Shown: positions 32,289 to 42,405, numbered from the stretch's first letter. The stretch is DNA of 64,000 bases from Pantoea eucrina (GCF_001691555.1 NZ_MAYN01000001.1:1-64000), one strand, 5' to 3'. Numbers and translations: made by a program. The notes: generated from the sequence alone by a model not told the origin.

Positions 32289-33884
32289 TTACGAGAATGC
32301 AAATGCCGGGGTGACGGGCGAAACCGGCGTGATTTCGGGCGCGGCGGCAAGAACAAACTTCGCCGCCAGCTGGCTGAGCATCTCCGCCTGATCCTGCAGC
32401 GACTGCGAGGCGGCAGAAGCCTGCTCTACCAGCGCCGCGTTCTGCTGTGTCACGTCATCCATCTGATTGACAGCCTGCTGAACCTGCATGATGCCCTGAC
32501 TCTGCTCAACGGCGGCGGCGGCAATCTCGCTCATCAGGGTACTGACCTGATGAATGGTCTCGTTCATTACCTGCATATTCAGGCTGACGTGGCTGGCCTG
32601 TGTGGCGCCGGCCTCAGTCAGACGATGCGCGTCATCAATCAGCACTTTAATTTCCCGTGCCGCAGAGGTTGAGCGCTGCGACAGGTTACGTACTTCGCCT
32701 GCCACAACAGCAAAGCCTTTGCCATGTTCGCCGGCGCGTGCGGCTTCGACAGCTGCGTTCAGCGCCAGAATATTTGTCTGAAAAGCAATTCCTTCAATCA
32801 GCGAGACGATATCGGTGACTTTACGCGAGCTGCTGCGGATATCATCCATGGTGGTCAGCATGGTGCTGAGTGACTGGCTGCTTTGCTCTGACAGCGTACT
32901 GGCATGTTCTGCCAGGCTGCTGGCCTGACGGGTATTGTCAGCCGTCTGACGTACGGTTTCCCCCAGCTCGGTCATGCTGGCTGCGGTCTGCTCCAGCGAG
33001 GCTGCCTGCTCTTCTGAACGCGCCGAGAGATCCTGATTACCGGCACTGATTTCTGCCGCGGCTCCGCTGACTGAACGTGAGGCGTACTGCACGGCTGCCA
33101 GCGAGGTTGCCACGTTACCTATCAGGGTGTTGAACGCCTGGGCCATATTCCCCACTTCATCGCGGCGCGTGGCGTCAGCGCTCAGCGTCAGGTCGAGCGT
33201 GTCACTGGCGCGCAGCATAATCCGGCCCGCGTTGCTCAGGCTGCGACGAATGCGCAGGACTGTCAGGGTAGCGAAAATACCAAAGACAATGACCGTTGCA
33301 ATCACGCCGGCGAGGGTGGCCCACAGGACATTATGGAACGTTGTGCGGTTGGCGGCGCGCAGCGCGTTGCTGATACTGATGTTCAGTTCCAGCTGCTGCT
33401 GATAGCCGCTGATAAGCTGCCGGATAGCGGCACCAATCCCCTGTTCGCCCTCAATCAACGCCAGGCTGACCGTATTCTGATGCTGACGTGACGCGCTGAG
33501 AAAGGCGGGCAGACTCTCGTTTACACGCTGCAGGCTGGCATAAGCGACTTCGGTGAGGCGCTTATCCTCTTCGCCCGATATGTCATGCGCCAGATAATCA
33601 TCGGTTTGCGTTTTCAGCAGCCCGAGCTGTTTATGAATGCTGCTTTCCACTGCCGGCTGTGCGCGCTCATCAGGCTGAGACTGATGTTTATACAGCAGCA
33701 GTGCCAGCTGGTTGCTCTGATCCACCAGCTCACTGAGATTTTTTATCGAAGGGATGGCATTGTCCTGCACGAATTCAAAGCGATCCTGAAAGCCGGAGAG
33801 CAGGGAGATAGCCAGAAGAGCCTGTAGAATAATCGCGCCGAATAGCATAGAAAACGTGAGCAGCAGGCGTTGCGAGATGGTCAT
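32289..33884 (-). CDS. Methyl-accepting chemotaxis protein
   Basis: 531 residues from ATG 33882-33884 after AAGGATAATAAT (an in-frame ATG 69 bases upstream lacks a site). TM1 is about 10-30 (LLTFSMLFGAIILQALLAISLL); a four-helix periplasmic domain of the 4HB_MCP type spans 31-190; TM2 is about 195-220; then HAMP. The signalling hairpin has the conserved tip IEGIAFQTNILALNAAVEAARAGEHGKGFAVVAGEVRNLSQRS. The C-terminus ends PVTPAFAFS without the NWETF-type CheR-binding pentapeptide, so it is a low-abundance-type receptor relying on others for adaptation. Ligand unknown. Confidence 0.93.
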   Translation of the reverse strand: MTISQRLLLTFSMLFGAIILQALLAISLLSGFQDRFEFVQDNAIPSIKNLSELVDQSNQLALLLYKHQSQPDERAQPAVESSIHKQLGLLKTQTDDYLAHDISGEEDKRLTEVAYASLQRVNESLPAFLSASRQHQNTVSLALIEGEQGIGAAIRQLISGYQQQLELNISISNALRAANRTTFHNVLWATLAGVIATVIVFGIFATLTVLRIRRSLSNAGRIMLRASDTLDLTLSADATRRDEVGNMAQAFNTLIGNVATSLAAVQYASRSVSGAAAEISAGNQDLSARSEEQAASLEQTAASMTELGETVRQTADNTRQASSLAEHASTLSEQSSQSLSTMLTTMDDIRSSSRKVTDIVSLIEGIAFQTNILALNAAVEAARAGEHGKGFAVVAGEVRNLSQRSTSAAREIKVLIDDAHRLTEAGATQASHVSLNMQVMNETIHQVSTLMSEIAAAAVEQSQGIMQVQQAVNQMDDVTQQNAALVEQASAASQSLQDQAEMLSQLAAKFVLAAAPEITPVSPVTPAFAFS

Positions 33885-34020
33885 ATTATTATCCTTAATA
33901 GCGTTACACCCCGGCGCAAAGGCACACAAAAAGCAGGGTCGATGGAGGTTCATCGGCAGCAGGATAAAATAGTTAAGGATTTTTTCGTGACGGTGTGATC
34001 AGGGACCACAACGGGCAGGT

Positions 34021-34050
34021 AAAAGCGCGGAGCTGACGATCAGCTCCGCG
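34021..34050 (-). terminator. Terminator of the trehalose operon
   Basis: CGCGGAGCTGA (34026-34036), CGA, TCAGCTCCGCG (34040-34050) is a perfect 11-bp stem. On the minus strand it is followed by CTTTT, ten bases after the treX/glgX stop. Confidence 0.8.
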
Positions 34051-34059
34051 GAAAGTGCA

Positions 34060-36135
34060 TTACGGACGACGGAACAGTGCCAGACTACGGCCTTCCAGTT
34101 CGAAATCCTGCTCCTGAGTGATGACCAGCCCTTCGTTGGCGGTCTCAGAAGTGGTCAGCTCCAGTACCCAGCCGCCTTCACCAAACTGCGGAATGCGGAA
34201 CGGTACGTTACCTTCAAACGGGTTAAACAGCATCAGCACGTCATGCCAGATACCGTCTTCCGGCTGCAAATCAGGACGGCCAATGTAGACGCCCAGCGTG
34301 GAGCCTTCCTCCCACTGCTCCGACTGCTGAAAACCACCGCCAGCGTTAAACCATTTGATGTCCATACCGTCGCGCCAGCTTTCACGGCGCAGCAGCGGCT
34401 GCTTAGCACGCAGGGCAATAACGCGTCTGGTAAATTCACGCAGCGCATCAGCCGACGGCGGCAGGTTTTCCCAGTGCAGCCAGGAGATATCGCTATCCTG
34501 GCAGTAGCCATTATTATTGCCCATCTGACTGCGGCCAAACTCATCGCCCGCCAGCAGCATCGGCGTACCGTGAGAGAACAGCAGCGTGGCGAGGAAGTTG
34601 CGTTTCTGACGCTCGCGCACCGCGATAATTCCCTCATCTTCGGTTACGCCTTCAGCACCGTAGTTATAAGAGCGGTTATCGTTATGACCGTCGTTATTAT
34701 CCTCGCCGTTGTCGTCGTTGTGTTTCTCGTTGTAGGAAACCAGGTCATTCAGCGTAAACCCGTCATGGGCGGTGATGAAGTTGACGCTGGCCCACGGGCG
34801 ACGACCGCGCTGATCGTAAAGATCGCCGGAGCCGAGCAGGCGTGCGGCGAAATCGGTAGAGACGTTGTCGCCTTTCCAGTATTCACGCACCGTATCGCGA
34901 TATTTGTCGTTCCACTCTGCCCAGCCCGGCGGGAAGCCGCCAACCTGATAGCCACCGGGACCGATATCCCACGGCTCACCGATCAGCTTGAGTTTAGACA
35001 GCACCGGGTCCTGCGTCACCGCATCAAAGAAACCACCGCGCTGATCGAAGCCCTCCGGCTCGCGGCCCAGAATGGTGCCGAGATCGAAACGGAAACCGTC
35101 AATATGCATCGACTCTGCCCAGTAACGCAGCGAGTCAGTCACCAGCTGCAGTACCCGCGGATGCGAGGTATTTACCGTGTTTCCGGTACCGGTGTCATTA
35201 ATATAGTAACGATGCTGGTCCGGCAGGGTGCGATAGTAAGAGAAGTTATCGATACCCTTAAAGGAGAGCGTCGGGCCAAGCTCGTTACCTTCAGCGGTAT
35301 GGTTGTAGACCACATCAAGGATCACTTCGATGCCGGCATCATGGAAGCTGCGCACCATATCGCGAAAGCCCTGAATGCCGCGCGGACCAAAATAACGTGT
35401 AGCGGGTGCAAAAAACGCCAGCGAATTGTAGCCCCAGAAATTTTTCAGGCCTCTGTCCAGCAGATGCTGATCGTCCGGGAACCAGTGTACCGGCAGCAGT
35501 TCTACTGACGTGATACCCAGGCTTTTGATGTAATCCACCGTGGCTTTATTACCCATGCCATCGTAGGTGCCGCGCATGTTTTCCGGGATTAGCGGGTTGA
35601 GCTGTGTGAAGCCCTTAACGTGGGTTTCATAGATCAGCGTCTGAGACCAGGGAATGGAAGGCCGGTTCTGATCCTGCCAGTCAAACTCATTCGGGTTTAC
35701 CACCCGGCATTTAGGCGTAAACGGACCGCTGTCGCGGCTGTCAAACGTCAGATCTTTATCTTCATGCAACAGTTCGTAAGCAAAATGCGCTTCGTTCCAG
35801 TCGATATCGCCCTGCAGTTCCCGCGCATACGGATCGATCAGCAGTTTATTCGGGTTAAAGCGATGACCGTTTTCCGGATCATAAGGTCCGTGCACGCGAT
35901 AGCCATACAGCGCACCCGGCTGCAGGCCTGGCACATAGCCGTGCCATACTTCATGCGTATATTCCGGCAGATCAAAGCGGGCAATCTCATGCTGACCGCT
36001 CGGATCATACAGGCAGAGTTCAACCCGCTCAGCGTGTGCGGAGAACAGGGCGAAGTTAACGCCTTCCCCATCAAAGTTAGCGCCGAGCTGGTACCCTGTA
36101 CCAGCCGTAATCTCAACAGGCTTACCGTTTGACAT
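34060..36135 (-). CDS. glgX: Isoamylase-type glycogen debranching enzyme (TreX/GlgX)
   Basis: 691 residues: N-terminal CBM48-type beta domain (ITAGTGYQLGANFDGEGVNFALFSAHAERVELCLYD), GH13_11 barrel with VILDVVYNHTAEG, nucleophile Asp in DGFRFDLGT (about 350), acid/base Glu in KLIGEPWDIG (about 385), and third Asp in ITAHDGFTL. It cleaves alpha-1,6 branches of glycogen, supplying linear maltodextrins. Its position as third gene after treZ and treY, 60 bases downstream of treY, marks it as the TreX of a maltooligosyltrehalose pathway and not the GlgX of a glg operon. Confidence 0.92.
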   Translation of the reverse strand: MSNGKPVEITAGTGYQLGANFDGEGVNFALFSAHAERVELCLYDPSGQHEIARFDLPEYTHEVWHGYVPGLQPGALYGYRVHGPYDPENGHRFNPNKLLIDPYARELQGDIDWNEAHFAYELLHEDKDLTFDSRDSGPFTPKCRVVNPNEFDWQDQNRPSIPWSQTLIYETHVKGFTQLNPLIPENMRGTYDGMGNKATVDYIKSLGITSVELLPVHWFPDDQHLLDRGLKNFWGYNSLAFFAPATRYFGPRGIQGFRDMVRSFHDAGIEVILDVVYNHTAEGNELGPTLSFKGIDNFSYYRTLPDQHRYYINDTGTGNTVNTSHPRVLQLVTDSLRYWAESMHIDGFRFDLGTILGREPEGFDQRGGFFDAVTQDPVLSKLKLIGEPWDIGPGGYQVGGFPPGWAEWNDKYRDTVREYWKGDNVSTDFAARLLGSGDLYDQRGRRPWASVNFITAHDGFTLNDLVSYNEKHNDDNGEDNNDGHNDNRSYNYGAEGVTEDEGIIAVRERQKRNFLATLLFSHGTPMLLAGDEFGRSQMGNNNGYCQDSDISWLHWENLPPSADALREFTRRVIALRAKQPLLRRESWRDGMDIKWFNAGGGFQQSEQWEEGSTLGVYIGRPDLQPEDGIWHDVLMLFNPFEGNVPFRIPQFGEGGWVLELTTSETANEGLVITQEQDFELEGRSLALFRRP

Positions 36136-36195
36136 TTAATCCTCTCCATTCAGTGAACAGATATGCAGGCATAACTTCAGTTCCATCAGTCAGGG

Positions 36196-38691
36196 TTAGC
36201 TGCTGAGCAGGACCAGCGGTGCGCTGTAGTTCAGGTTTTCCAGCGCGATGCTGTCGGTGATAGCGTAGGTTTCTCCATTCAGAACGTTTAGCCACTTGCG
36301 GTGCGCCAGCGTTTCACTCAGCGCAACCGAGACGTCTGCCCACTGGGCATCAGCAAAGATCAGGCGCGGAGCAATTACAATCAGTGCACCTGTTTCAGAC
36401 TGACGGGAATAGGCCACCACTTTTTCTGCATGTTCGCCGCTGGCCTGCAGCGCTTCATAGTCGCCAAAACGAAAGAGCGCAGCGTGGTCGCGGCGCAGAT
36501 GAAGCAGGCGCATAACCATCTGCTGTTTCAGGCTGCCGCTCAGCCAGCCCTGCTGACTGGTAAAGTCAGGGAAGGCGTCAGCATCAAGCTGGCTGACCAG
36601 CGTTTCAAAATCGGGTTCGCGGCGGTTATCCGGATCGACCAGGCTGAAATCCAGCGCTTCGCAGCCCTGATAGATATCAGGCACGCCGGGTGCCGTGAGT
36701 TTGATCACCGTCTGGGTAAAGCTGTTCACCAGACCGGCGCGGATAAACGGCTGCAGCGCCTGGGCAAAATCCGTGAGAAATGCAGCGTTTTCTGCAGCGA
36801 ACAGATGACGCACGTAATCCAGTACGGCGTTTTCATAGGCTTCATTACTGTCTGCCCAGTCGGTGCGCAGCTTCGCTTCGCGCAGCGCCTTTTCCACAAA
36901 CGGAATAAAACGTTCGCACAGCGCGTCCAGACCAGCGCGATCGTCCGGCTGCAGCGTCGCAGGCCAGACACCGGCCAGCGCCTGATAGAGCATCCACTCA
37001 ACGGCAGGCTCCGGGGCCGGACCGTCTGCCAGCTGCTGTACGTGGTCCTGATTGAGCTGCTGCCAGCGCGTTACGTTCTCTGCCCACTCATCAGGCGCTT
37101 CGCTCAGGGTATAGAGACGCGCGCGCGCATCTTCGCCACGCTTGGTATCGTGCGTCGAGGTGCTTGAGATAGCATCAGGCTGGTGCTGCAGACGGGTCTG
37201 CATCTCCTGATGAAAATGCGCCAGTGAAAAGGCATGCGGCAGCGGTTCTGCGCCCACTTCATTAATCGCAAGCGCCACGTGATTACGGAAAAACAGCGTA
37301 TCTTCAACCGATTTCGCCATCAGCGGTCCGGTGAGCTGCTGGAAGCGGGCGCGGAACTCTGCCGCCAGCGCTTCACCCTCTTCGCTGACCGCACCCAGCA
37401 GCAGCGCCTGCAGGAAACTCAGGGTAGCAGGGGACGCGCTATGCTTTACGCCCTCAAGCACGCTCAGCAGACGCTCTTCGCCCGCCAGCGGCATACCTGC
37501 TGCCTGACCATAAGTGCGGTAGACCGGGAAGGCGATAAGCAGCTCGCGCAGCGCCACGTGCAGCTCCGCTTCACCAAAATTGCGGTGCTCCAGCCCGGCG
37601 GCATCGGTTGCCAGCGAGAGCAGCCGGCTGAATTCGCCCGCAAAGTTACGGTCCACCATCAGCTCGCGCGCCGCGCGCAGGCCGGCTTCAACATCATTGC
37701 GCTCGCGCGTGGCTGACTCATAGGCCAGACGAAGGGTATCGATGTGCGTATCATCAATCAGGACGTGTGACAGCGCCGCAATAAACTCATAACCGGTTGT
37801 ACCGGAGATGGGCCACTCTTCCGGCAGCTGTTCGCCGTCGGCAAGGATCTTTTCTACGGTGATGTAGCATTCGTCGCCGGCAGCCGTGCGGAGCTGCTGC
37901 AGATAACCCAGAGGATCGGCGAGGCCATCCACGTGATCGACACGCAGACCGCTGACCGCGCCGCTGCGCACCAGCGACAGGATAAGCCGGTGTGAATCTT
38001 CAAAGACCACCGGGTCTTCAACGCGCACGCCTGCCAGACCGGTGATCTCGAAAAAGCGGCGGTAGGAGAGTGCGCTGCGCGCTTCACGCCAGTTCATGAG
38101 CTGCCACGGCTGCTCCTCGTGCAGCTGAGCAATGGCGGCGGGATCCGTCAGCGCCAGCAGTTCTGCTTCACGCCCCTGCCAGCTCGCAGGCGTCAGGGGA
38201 TAGTAGCTGTCGAAATACGCCAGCGCCGGTTTACCGCTCTGCGGATCGGCTTTAATCGTGATATCACCTTTTTCCAGCACCCGGTCAAAATCATCACCGA
38301 GGAACGGCAGCGTCAGCTTGCGCGACCAGTCAATATCAAAATAGCGCGCGTACTGGCTCTCCTGTCCATGTTCAATCACATCGCGCCACCAGGCATTCTC
38401 CAGCGAAGCCGCCATATGGTTAGGCACAATGTCGAGGATCAGCTCCATGCCGGCGCTCTGCAGCGCAGCACTCAGTCGATCAAAGCCCGCTCTGCCGCCG
38501 ATAGCCGGATCAATTTCGTTGGCGTCGGTTACGTCGTACCCGTGCGTTGATTCTTTCGTCGCGGTAAAAATAGGGGAAGCATACAGATGGCTGATACCCA
38601 GCTTCTGCAGGTAAGGCACCAGTTCCGTTGCACGATCAAACGTCATGCCGTTGCGAAACTGAATGCGATAAGTGGAGGTCGGGATAGTCAT
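36196..38691 (-). CDS. treY: Maltooligosyltrehalose synthase
   Basis: 831 residues. GH13_26 signature from the start: STYRIQFRNGMTFDRATELVPYLQKLGISHLYASPIF, then GYDVTDANEIDPAIGG, LILDIVPNHMA, catalytic GLRVDHVDGLADP (about 248-260), ITVEKILADGEQLPEEWPISGTTGYEF, and STHDTKRGEDARARL near 510. It isomerises the reducing-end alpha-1,4 linkage of a maltodextrin to alpha,alpha-1,1, giving maltooligosyltrehalose. Its start overlaps the treZ stop by four bases. Confidence 0.95.
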   Translation of the reverse strand: MTIPTSTYRIQFRNGMTFDRATELVPYLQKLGISHLYASPIFTATKESTHGYDVTDANEIDPAIGGRAGFDRLSAALQSAGMELILDIVPNHMAASLENAWWRDVIEHGQESQYARYFDIDWSRKLTLPFLGDDFDRVLEKGDITIKADPQSGKPALAYFDSYYPLTPASWQGREAELLALTDPAAIAQLHEEQPWQLMNWREARSALSYRRFFEITGLAGVRVEDPVVFEDSHRLILSLVRSGAVSGLRVDHVDGLADPLGYLQQLRTAAGDECYITVEKILADGEQLPEEWPISGTTGYEFIAALSHVLIDDTHIDTLRLAYESATRERNDVEAGLRAARELMVDRNFAGEFSRLLSLATDAAGLEHRNFGEAELHVALRELLIAFPVYRTYGQAAGMPLAGEERLLSVLEGVKHSASPATLSFLQALLLGAVSEEGEALAAEFRARFQQLTGPLMAKSVEDTLFFRNHVALAINEVGAEPLPHAFSLAHFHQEMQTRLQHQPDAISSTSTHDTKRGEDARARLYTLSEAPDEWAENVTRWQQLNQDHVQQLADGPAPEPAVEWMLYQALAGVWPATLQPDDRAGLDALCERFIPFVEKALREAKLRTDWADSNEAYENAVLDYVRHLFAAENAAFLTDFAQALQPFIRAGLVNSFTQTVIKLTAPGVPDIYQGCEALDFSLVDPDNRREPDFETLVSQLDADAFPDFTSQQGWLSGSLKQQMVMRLLHLRRDHAALFRFGDYEALQASGEHAEKVVAYSRQSETGALIVIAPRLIFADAQWADVSVALSETLAHRKWLNVLNGETYAITDSIALENLNYSAPLVLLSS

Positions 38692-40472
38692 GCTGCTGCT
38701 CCTGGTGCCAGACGGACAATGATGGCGTTTTGTGCGAGTTCGTGGTGCTCCTGCGGCCAGGCAAACAGGGTGTCGCCTGGCATATCAGGAAGTGCCTGAG
38801 CGGTGTTGCCCAGATTAAAGGCCATAGAGAGCGTGCCCTGCGGGAAACGCCACTGCACGGCAACGTAGCCGTCACCGGTCGCCAGCACCTGACCGCTATG
38901 ACCGCCTGCCGTCGCCAAAAGCGGCACCAGATGCTGCTGACGCAGGGAGAGCAGCGTGCGCGTCAGCGTCAGCCAGGCTTTCCCCTCGTTGCTGGTGGTT
39001 TTCGTCCAGTCCAGCTTTGAACGCTGGAATGTCTCCTCCGCGTTGGGATCCGGCACGTCGTCGTCATGTCCGGCATGGCCGGTAAACTCACGTGCGCGTC
39101 CTTCACGCACCGCTTTCGCGAGATCGCCGTGAAAGTCGGTAAAAAACAGAAATGGATTGGTTTCGCCATACTCTTCGCCCATGAACAGCAGCGGGATATG
39201 CGGTGACAGCAGCAGAGCCGAGTACAGCACTTTGGTGCGCGCCTCTCCGGCCAGAGAGATCAGGCGATCGCCCTGTGCACGGTTGCCCACCTGATCGTGG
39301 TTCTGGATAAAATCAACAAACGCCACAGGGGGCTGACCGGCGCTTGGTACGCCGCGCGTCTCTCCGCTCTGGGCCGAAACCTCGCCCTGATAGGCAAATC
39401 CTTCGGTCAGAATACGCGCCACCTTTTTCTCCGGCGCATCGGCAAAATCCTGGTAGTAGGCGTGAGTTTCACCGGTTGCCAGCACATGAATAGCGTTGTG
39501 AAAATCGTCGTTCCATTCCCCGCTGAAGAGCGGAGTATTGCCCTGTTCATCGCGCGGATGCAGGAAAATCACGTTACGCGAGTCTTCTGTAGTGAGGTGT
39601 GCCGGACGATCCGGGATTTCACGGCGGATGCGCTCTGCAATATCAATCAGCACATGTTTATCTGAACTGTCTTCAATCTGATCGATGGCGTCAAAACGCA
39701 GACCGTCAAGGTGATACTCTTTCAGCCAGTAGAGCGGTGCCTCTGAGATGTAGCGGCGAGCCGCATCCACATCGTAGGCGATCCCGGCACCCCAGGGGGT
39801 CTGGCGCTCTTCATGGAAAAACTGCGGAGCCAGCAGCGGCAGATAGTTGCCTTCAGGACCAAAGTGATTCAGCACAATGTCCAGCACCACAGAGAGATTA
39901 AGGGCATGGGCCGCATCAACAAACGCTTTGAAGTCATCCGGGCTACCGTAAGCAGTATGTGGCGCATAGAGCAGGACGCCGTCATACCCCCAGCCGCGAT
40001 TACCGCCAAACTGCGACACCGGCAGCACCTCAATCATGGTGATCCCCAGCTCAGCCAGCAGCGGCAGTTTTTCAATGGCTCCACGGAAGGTTCCTTCGGG
40101 CGTGAAGGTGCCGATATGCAGCTCATATACCACCGTTTCGTGCCACGGGCGGCCCCGCCACTCAGTCTGCTGCCAGCAGTAGCTTTGCGGATCAATCACC
40201 AGTGACGGGCCGTTAACCTCTGCTTTTTGCGCCCGCGCAGCCGGGTCCGGTACCACGCTGCCATCGGCCAGCACGTAGTGATATTCTGCGCCTGGCTTGA
40301 CTCCCGTCTGCGACAGAGAGTACCAGCCATCTTTTTCCGCCTGCATAGGATAATCAGTGCCGTTCAGGCGCAGGACTACCTGCTGCTGACCAGGCGCCCA
40401 GAGACGAAAACGCACGGTGCCGTCAGCAAGGATTTCAGCACCCCAGGATTTTTCCAACGTTGTGGATTCCAT
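38688..40472 (-). CDS. treZ: Maltooligosyltrehalose trehalohydrolase
   Basis: 594 residues: N-terminal CBM48-like domain (GAEILADGTVRFRLWAPGQQQVVLRL), GH13_10 barrel with YELHIGTFTPEGTFRGAIEKL, VVLDIVLNHFGPEGNYL, nucleophile in HLDGLRFDAIDQIED (about 255), Glu in LTTEDSRN and Asp in FIQNHDQVGNR. It releases trehalose from the chains made by TreY. First gene of treZ-treY-treX; the promoter must lie in 40473-40797, shared divergently with the csbD-like gene, consistent with osmotic or stationary-phase control. Confidence 0.95.
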   Translation of the reverse strand: MESTTLEKSWGAEILADGTVRFRLWAPGQQQVVLRLNGTDYPMQAEKDGWYSLSQTGVKPGAEYHYVLADGSVVPDPAARAQKAEVNGPSLVIDPQSYCWQQTEWRGRPWHETVVYELHIGTFTPEGTFRGAIEKLPLLAELGITMIEVLPVSQFGGNRGWGYDGVLLYAPHTAYGSPDDFKAFVDAAHALNLSVVLDIVLNHFGPEGNYLPLLAPQFFHEERQTPWGAGIAYDVDAARRYISEAPLYWLKEYHLDGLRFDAIDQIEDSSDKHVLIDIAERIRREIPDRPAHLTTEDSRNVIFLHPRDEQGNTPLFSGEWNDDFHNAIHVLATGETHAYYQDFADAPEKKVARILTEGFAYQGEVSAQSGETRGVPSAGQPPVAFVDFIQNHDQVGNRAQGDRLISLAGEARTKVLYSALLLSPHIPLLFMGEEYGETNPFLFFTDFHGDLAKAVREGRAREFTGHAGHDDDVPDPNAEETFQRSKLDWTKTTSNEGKAWLTLTRTLLSLRQQHLVPLLATAGGHSGQVLATGDGYVAVQWRFPQGTLSMAFNLGNTAQALPDMPGDTLFAWPQEHHELAQNAIIVRLAPGAAA

Positions 40473-40797
40473 TCTATTGCCTCGTTAAGCCCCGCGCGGG
40501 GCAATGGACGACATCAAGCGATTTGCATTCCCGAAATCATTTACTCTATGAAATAAAAGACTAATCACCCCGGTAATGAAGAAAGGTCTCAGGTAAAGTG
40601 CTGAGTACCCTGAAAATCATAGCCTATATTTAGAAATATAAGGCCGGGCACGCTTTAAAGTCGCTGCAGAAGTAAATTTTCCTATTTGTGCGGCAGAACA
40701 TTTATTTTTTGCCGTCATAGGCTACGGTTATGGTTACGCATGTAAGCGATGCGCAAATAAAGCCAGACGGCTTTCACCGTCAAACAGGAGAGCACTT
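40473..40797. promoter_or_regulatory. Divergent promoter region of treZYX and csbD-like gene
   Basis: No gene. AT-rich blocks at 40540-40700 and the run TATTTTTTGCCGTC near 40705 precede the csbD-like gene. Both flanking transcription units belong to families often driven by the general stress sigma factor in enterics; I cannot assign a -35/-10 pair with confidence. Confidence 0.4.
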
Positions 40798-41007
40798 ATG
40801 AACGAAGATCGCATCAGTGGAAACTGGAAGCAGTTCAAAGGAAAAGTGAAAGAGAAATGGGGTCAGCTGACTGACGACGATATGGACGTTGCCGATGGCA
40901 AACGCGATCAGCTGCTGGGCCGCATTCAGGAACGTTATGGCTACGGTAAAGACCAGGCAGAAAAAGAGCTGAAAGACTGGGAAGACAGCAACAAATATCA
41001 CTGGTAA
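40798..41007 (+). CDS. CsbD-family stress protein (YjbJ-like)
   Basis: 69 residues: MNEDRISGNWKQFKGKVKEKWGQLTDDDMDVADGKRDQLLGRIQERYGYGKDQAEKELKDWE..., a full-length close match to the CsbD pattern of E. coli YjbJ. Small, charged, highly expressed general-stress protein with no known biochemical activity. AGGAGAGCACTT precedes ATG 40798, and a perfect terminator follows the stop. Confidence 0.92.
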   Translation: MNEDRISGNWKQFKGKVKEKWGQLTDDDMDVADGKRDQLLGRIQERYGYGKDQAEKELKDWEDSNKYHW

Positions 41008-41016
41008 GTTTCAGCT

Positions 41017-41042
41017 TCCCGGCACGCCCGTGCCGGGATATT
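41017..41042 (+). terminator. Terminator of the csbD-like gene
   Basis: TCCCGGCACG (41017-41026), CC, CGTGCCGGGA (41029-41038) then TATTTTG. Confidence 0.8.
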
Positions 41043-41121
41043 TTGTTTCAGCCCTGCCTGATTTCCTGTCTGCCAACGCATCTCCTTCGATATTTTTCAC
41101 GCTGGTACTGATTTGCCCCTC

Positions 41122-42405
41122 TTATAATGAGCGCCTGTGATCGTTTTTATTTAAACTCAGCAGCGCGATAAAACTAATCAGCGCGGTCATCATTACATAC
41201 CACGCCGGAATATCCGGGTTGCCGGTCTGTTTAATCAGACCCGAAATAATTAAGCCGGCGCAGCCGGAAAATAAGGCGTTGGATAAGGCTTAGGCAAAAC
41301 CCAGGCCGGTATAACGCACCCGCGTGGGAAACATCTCTGCCAGCATGGCAGGTCCCGGCCCGGCCAGCATCCCCACCAGCGCACCCGCCACAAAGACGCT
41401 CAGCGCTTTAGTCAGCAATCCGGAGGCCGGATTTTGCAGCACGCTAAGCAGAGGAAGGGCGAAGATCAGCAGCATAAAGGTGGCAATGAGCATAATGGTG
41501 CGCCTGCCAATGCGATCGCTCAGCCAGCCGGCGGGCAGAATCGTGGCGGCAAAACCGAGGTTTGAGATCACGGCAATAAGCAGCGCCTGATTAAAACCGG
41601 TATGCAGCGTGGTTTGCAGATAAGTTGGCATGATCACCAGATAGGTGTAGCCAGCGGCTGACCAGACCATCAGGCGGCTGATGGCAAGCGTAATGGCGCG
41701 CAGCGTGGCAATAAAAGACGCGCGTTCCGGCTCTGCCTGCTGACGGACAGCGCTGAACTGCGGTGATTCATCGAGTCCGGTCCGCAGCCACAGCGCTACA
41801 GCGCCCAGCGGCAGCGCCAGCAGGAACGGCAGCCGCCAGCCCCAGTCAAACATCGCATCTTCGCCAATGAGCAGCGGGAGTAACGCGACGGTGGCGGCAC
41901 CTGCAAGCAGGCCACACGCCACCGTCAGCGACTGCCAGGCACCATACAGCCCCCGTTTGCCCGGCGGTGCGGCTTCCGTCATCAGTGACACCGCGCCGCC
42001 ATACTCTCCGCCAGCAAACAGGCCCTGCAAAATACGCAGCAATGTCAGCAGTAATGGCGCGGCGATGCCGATAGCAGCATAGTCCGGCACCAGCCCGATA
42101 GCGGTTGTTACCAGCGTCATCATGACCAGTACACCAATAAGCACCGGCTTACGCCCGTGACGATCGCCAAGCCGGCCAAAAATAATCGCCCCGAGCGGGC
42201 GAAAAAAGAACGCTACGGCAAAGGCGGCCCAGGTCAGGATCACGCTGGTGTCTGCGTTCTCATCCGGCAGCTGAAAAAAGTGTCTGGCAATAATTGAAGC
42301 CATAAAGCCATAAACGGCAAACTCATACCATTCAATAAAATTGCCAACCGAACCGGCGATTAAGATACGTCGATGTGCGGACGCCATGTGTGCAGCTGCA
42401 GGCAT
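41122..42405 (-). pseudogene. MHS-type MFS metabolite:H+ symporter interrupted by an in-frame stop
   Basis: From ATG 42403-42405 (MPAAAHMASAHRRILIAGSVGNFIEWYEFAVYGF) this is a metabolite:H+ symporter of the ProP/ShiA/KgtP group, with GRLGDRHGRKPVL and GEYGGAVSLMTEAAPPGKRGLYG. Reading stops at a TAA (41290-41292) after 371 residues, in ...RYTGLGFA. The same frame then continues for 55 further codons, ALSNALFSGCAGLIISGLIKQ... WYVMMTALISFIALLSL..., which is the missing last helix pair, and stops naturally at 41122-41124. The full product would be about 427 residues, the family norm. A single substitution (likely Tyr to stop) is the simplest explanation, making this a recent pseudogene or a readthrough case. 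Confidence 0.75.

Noticed and set aside
34243..35508. 421-codon open frame opposite the debranching-enzyme gene
   Set aside because: Mirror frame of GlgX/TreX with low-complexity, unfolded-looking composition and no recognised domain.
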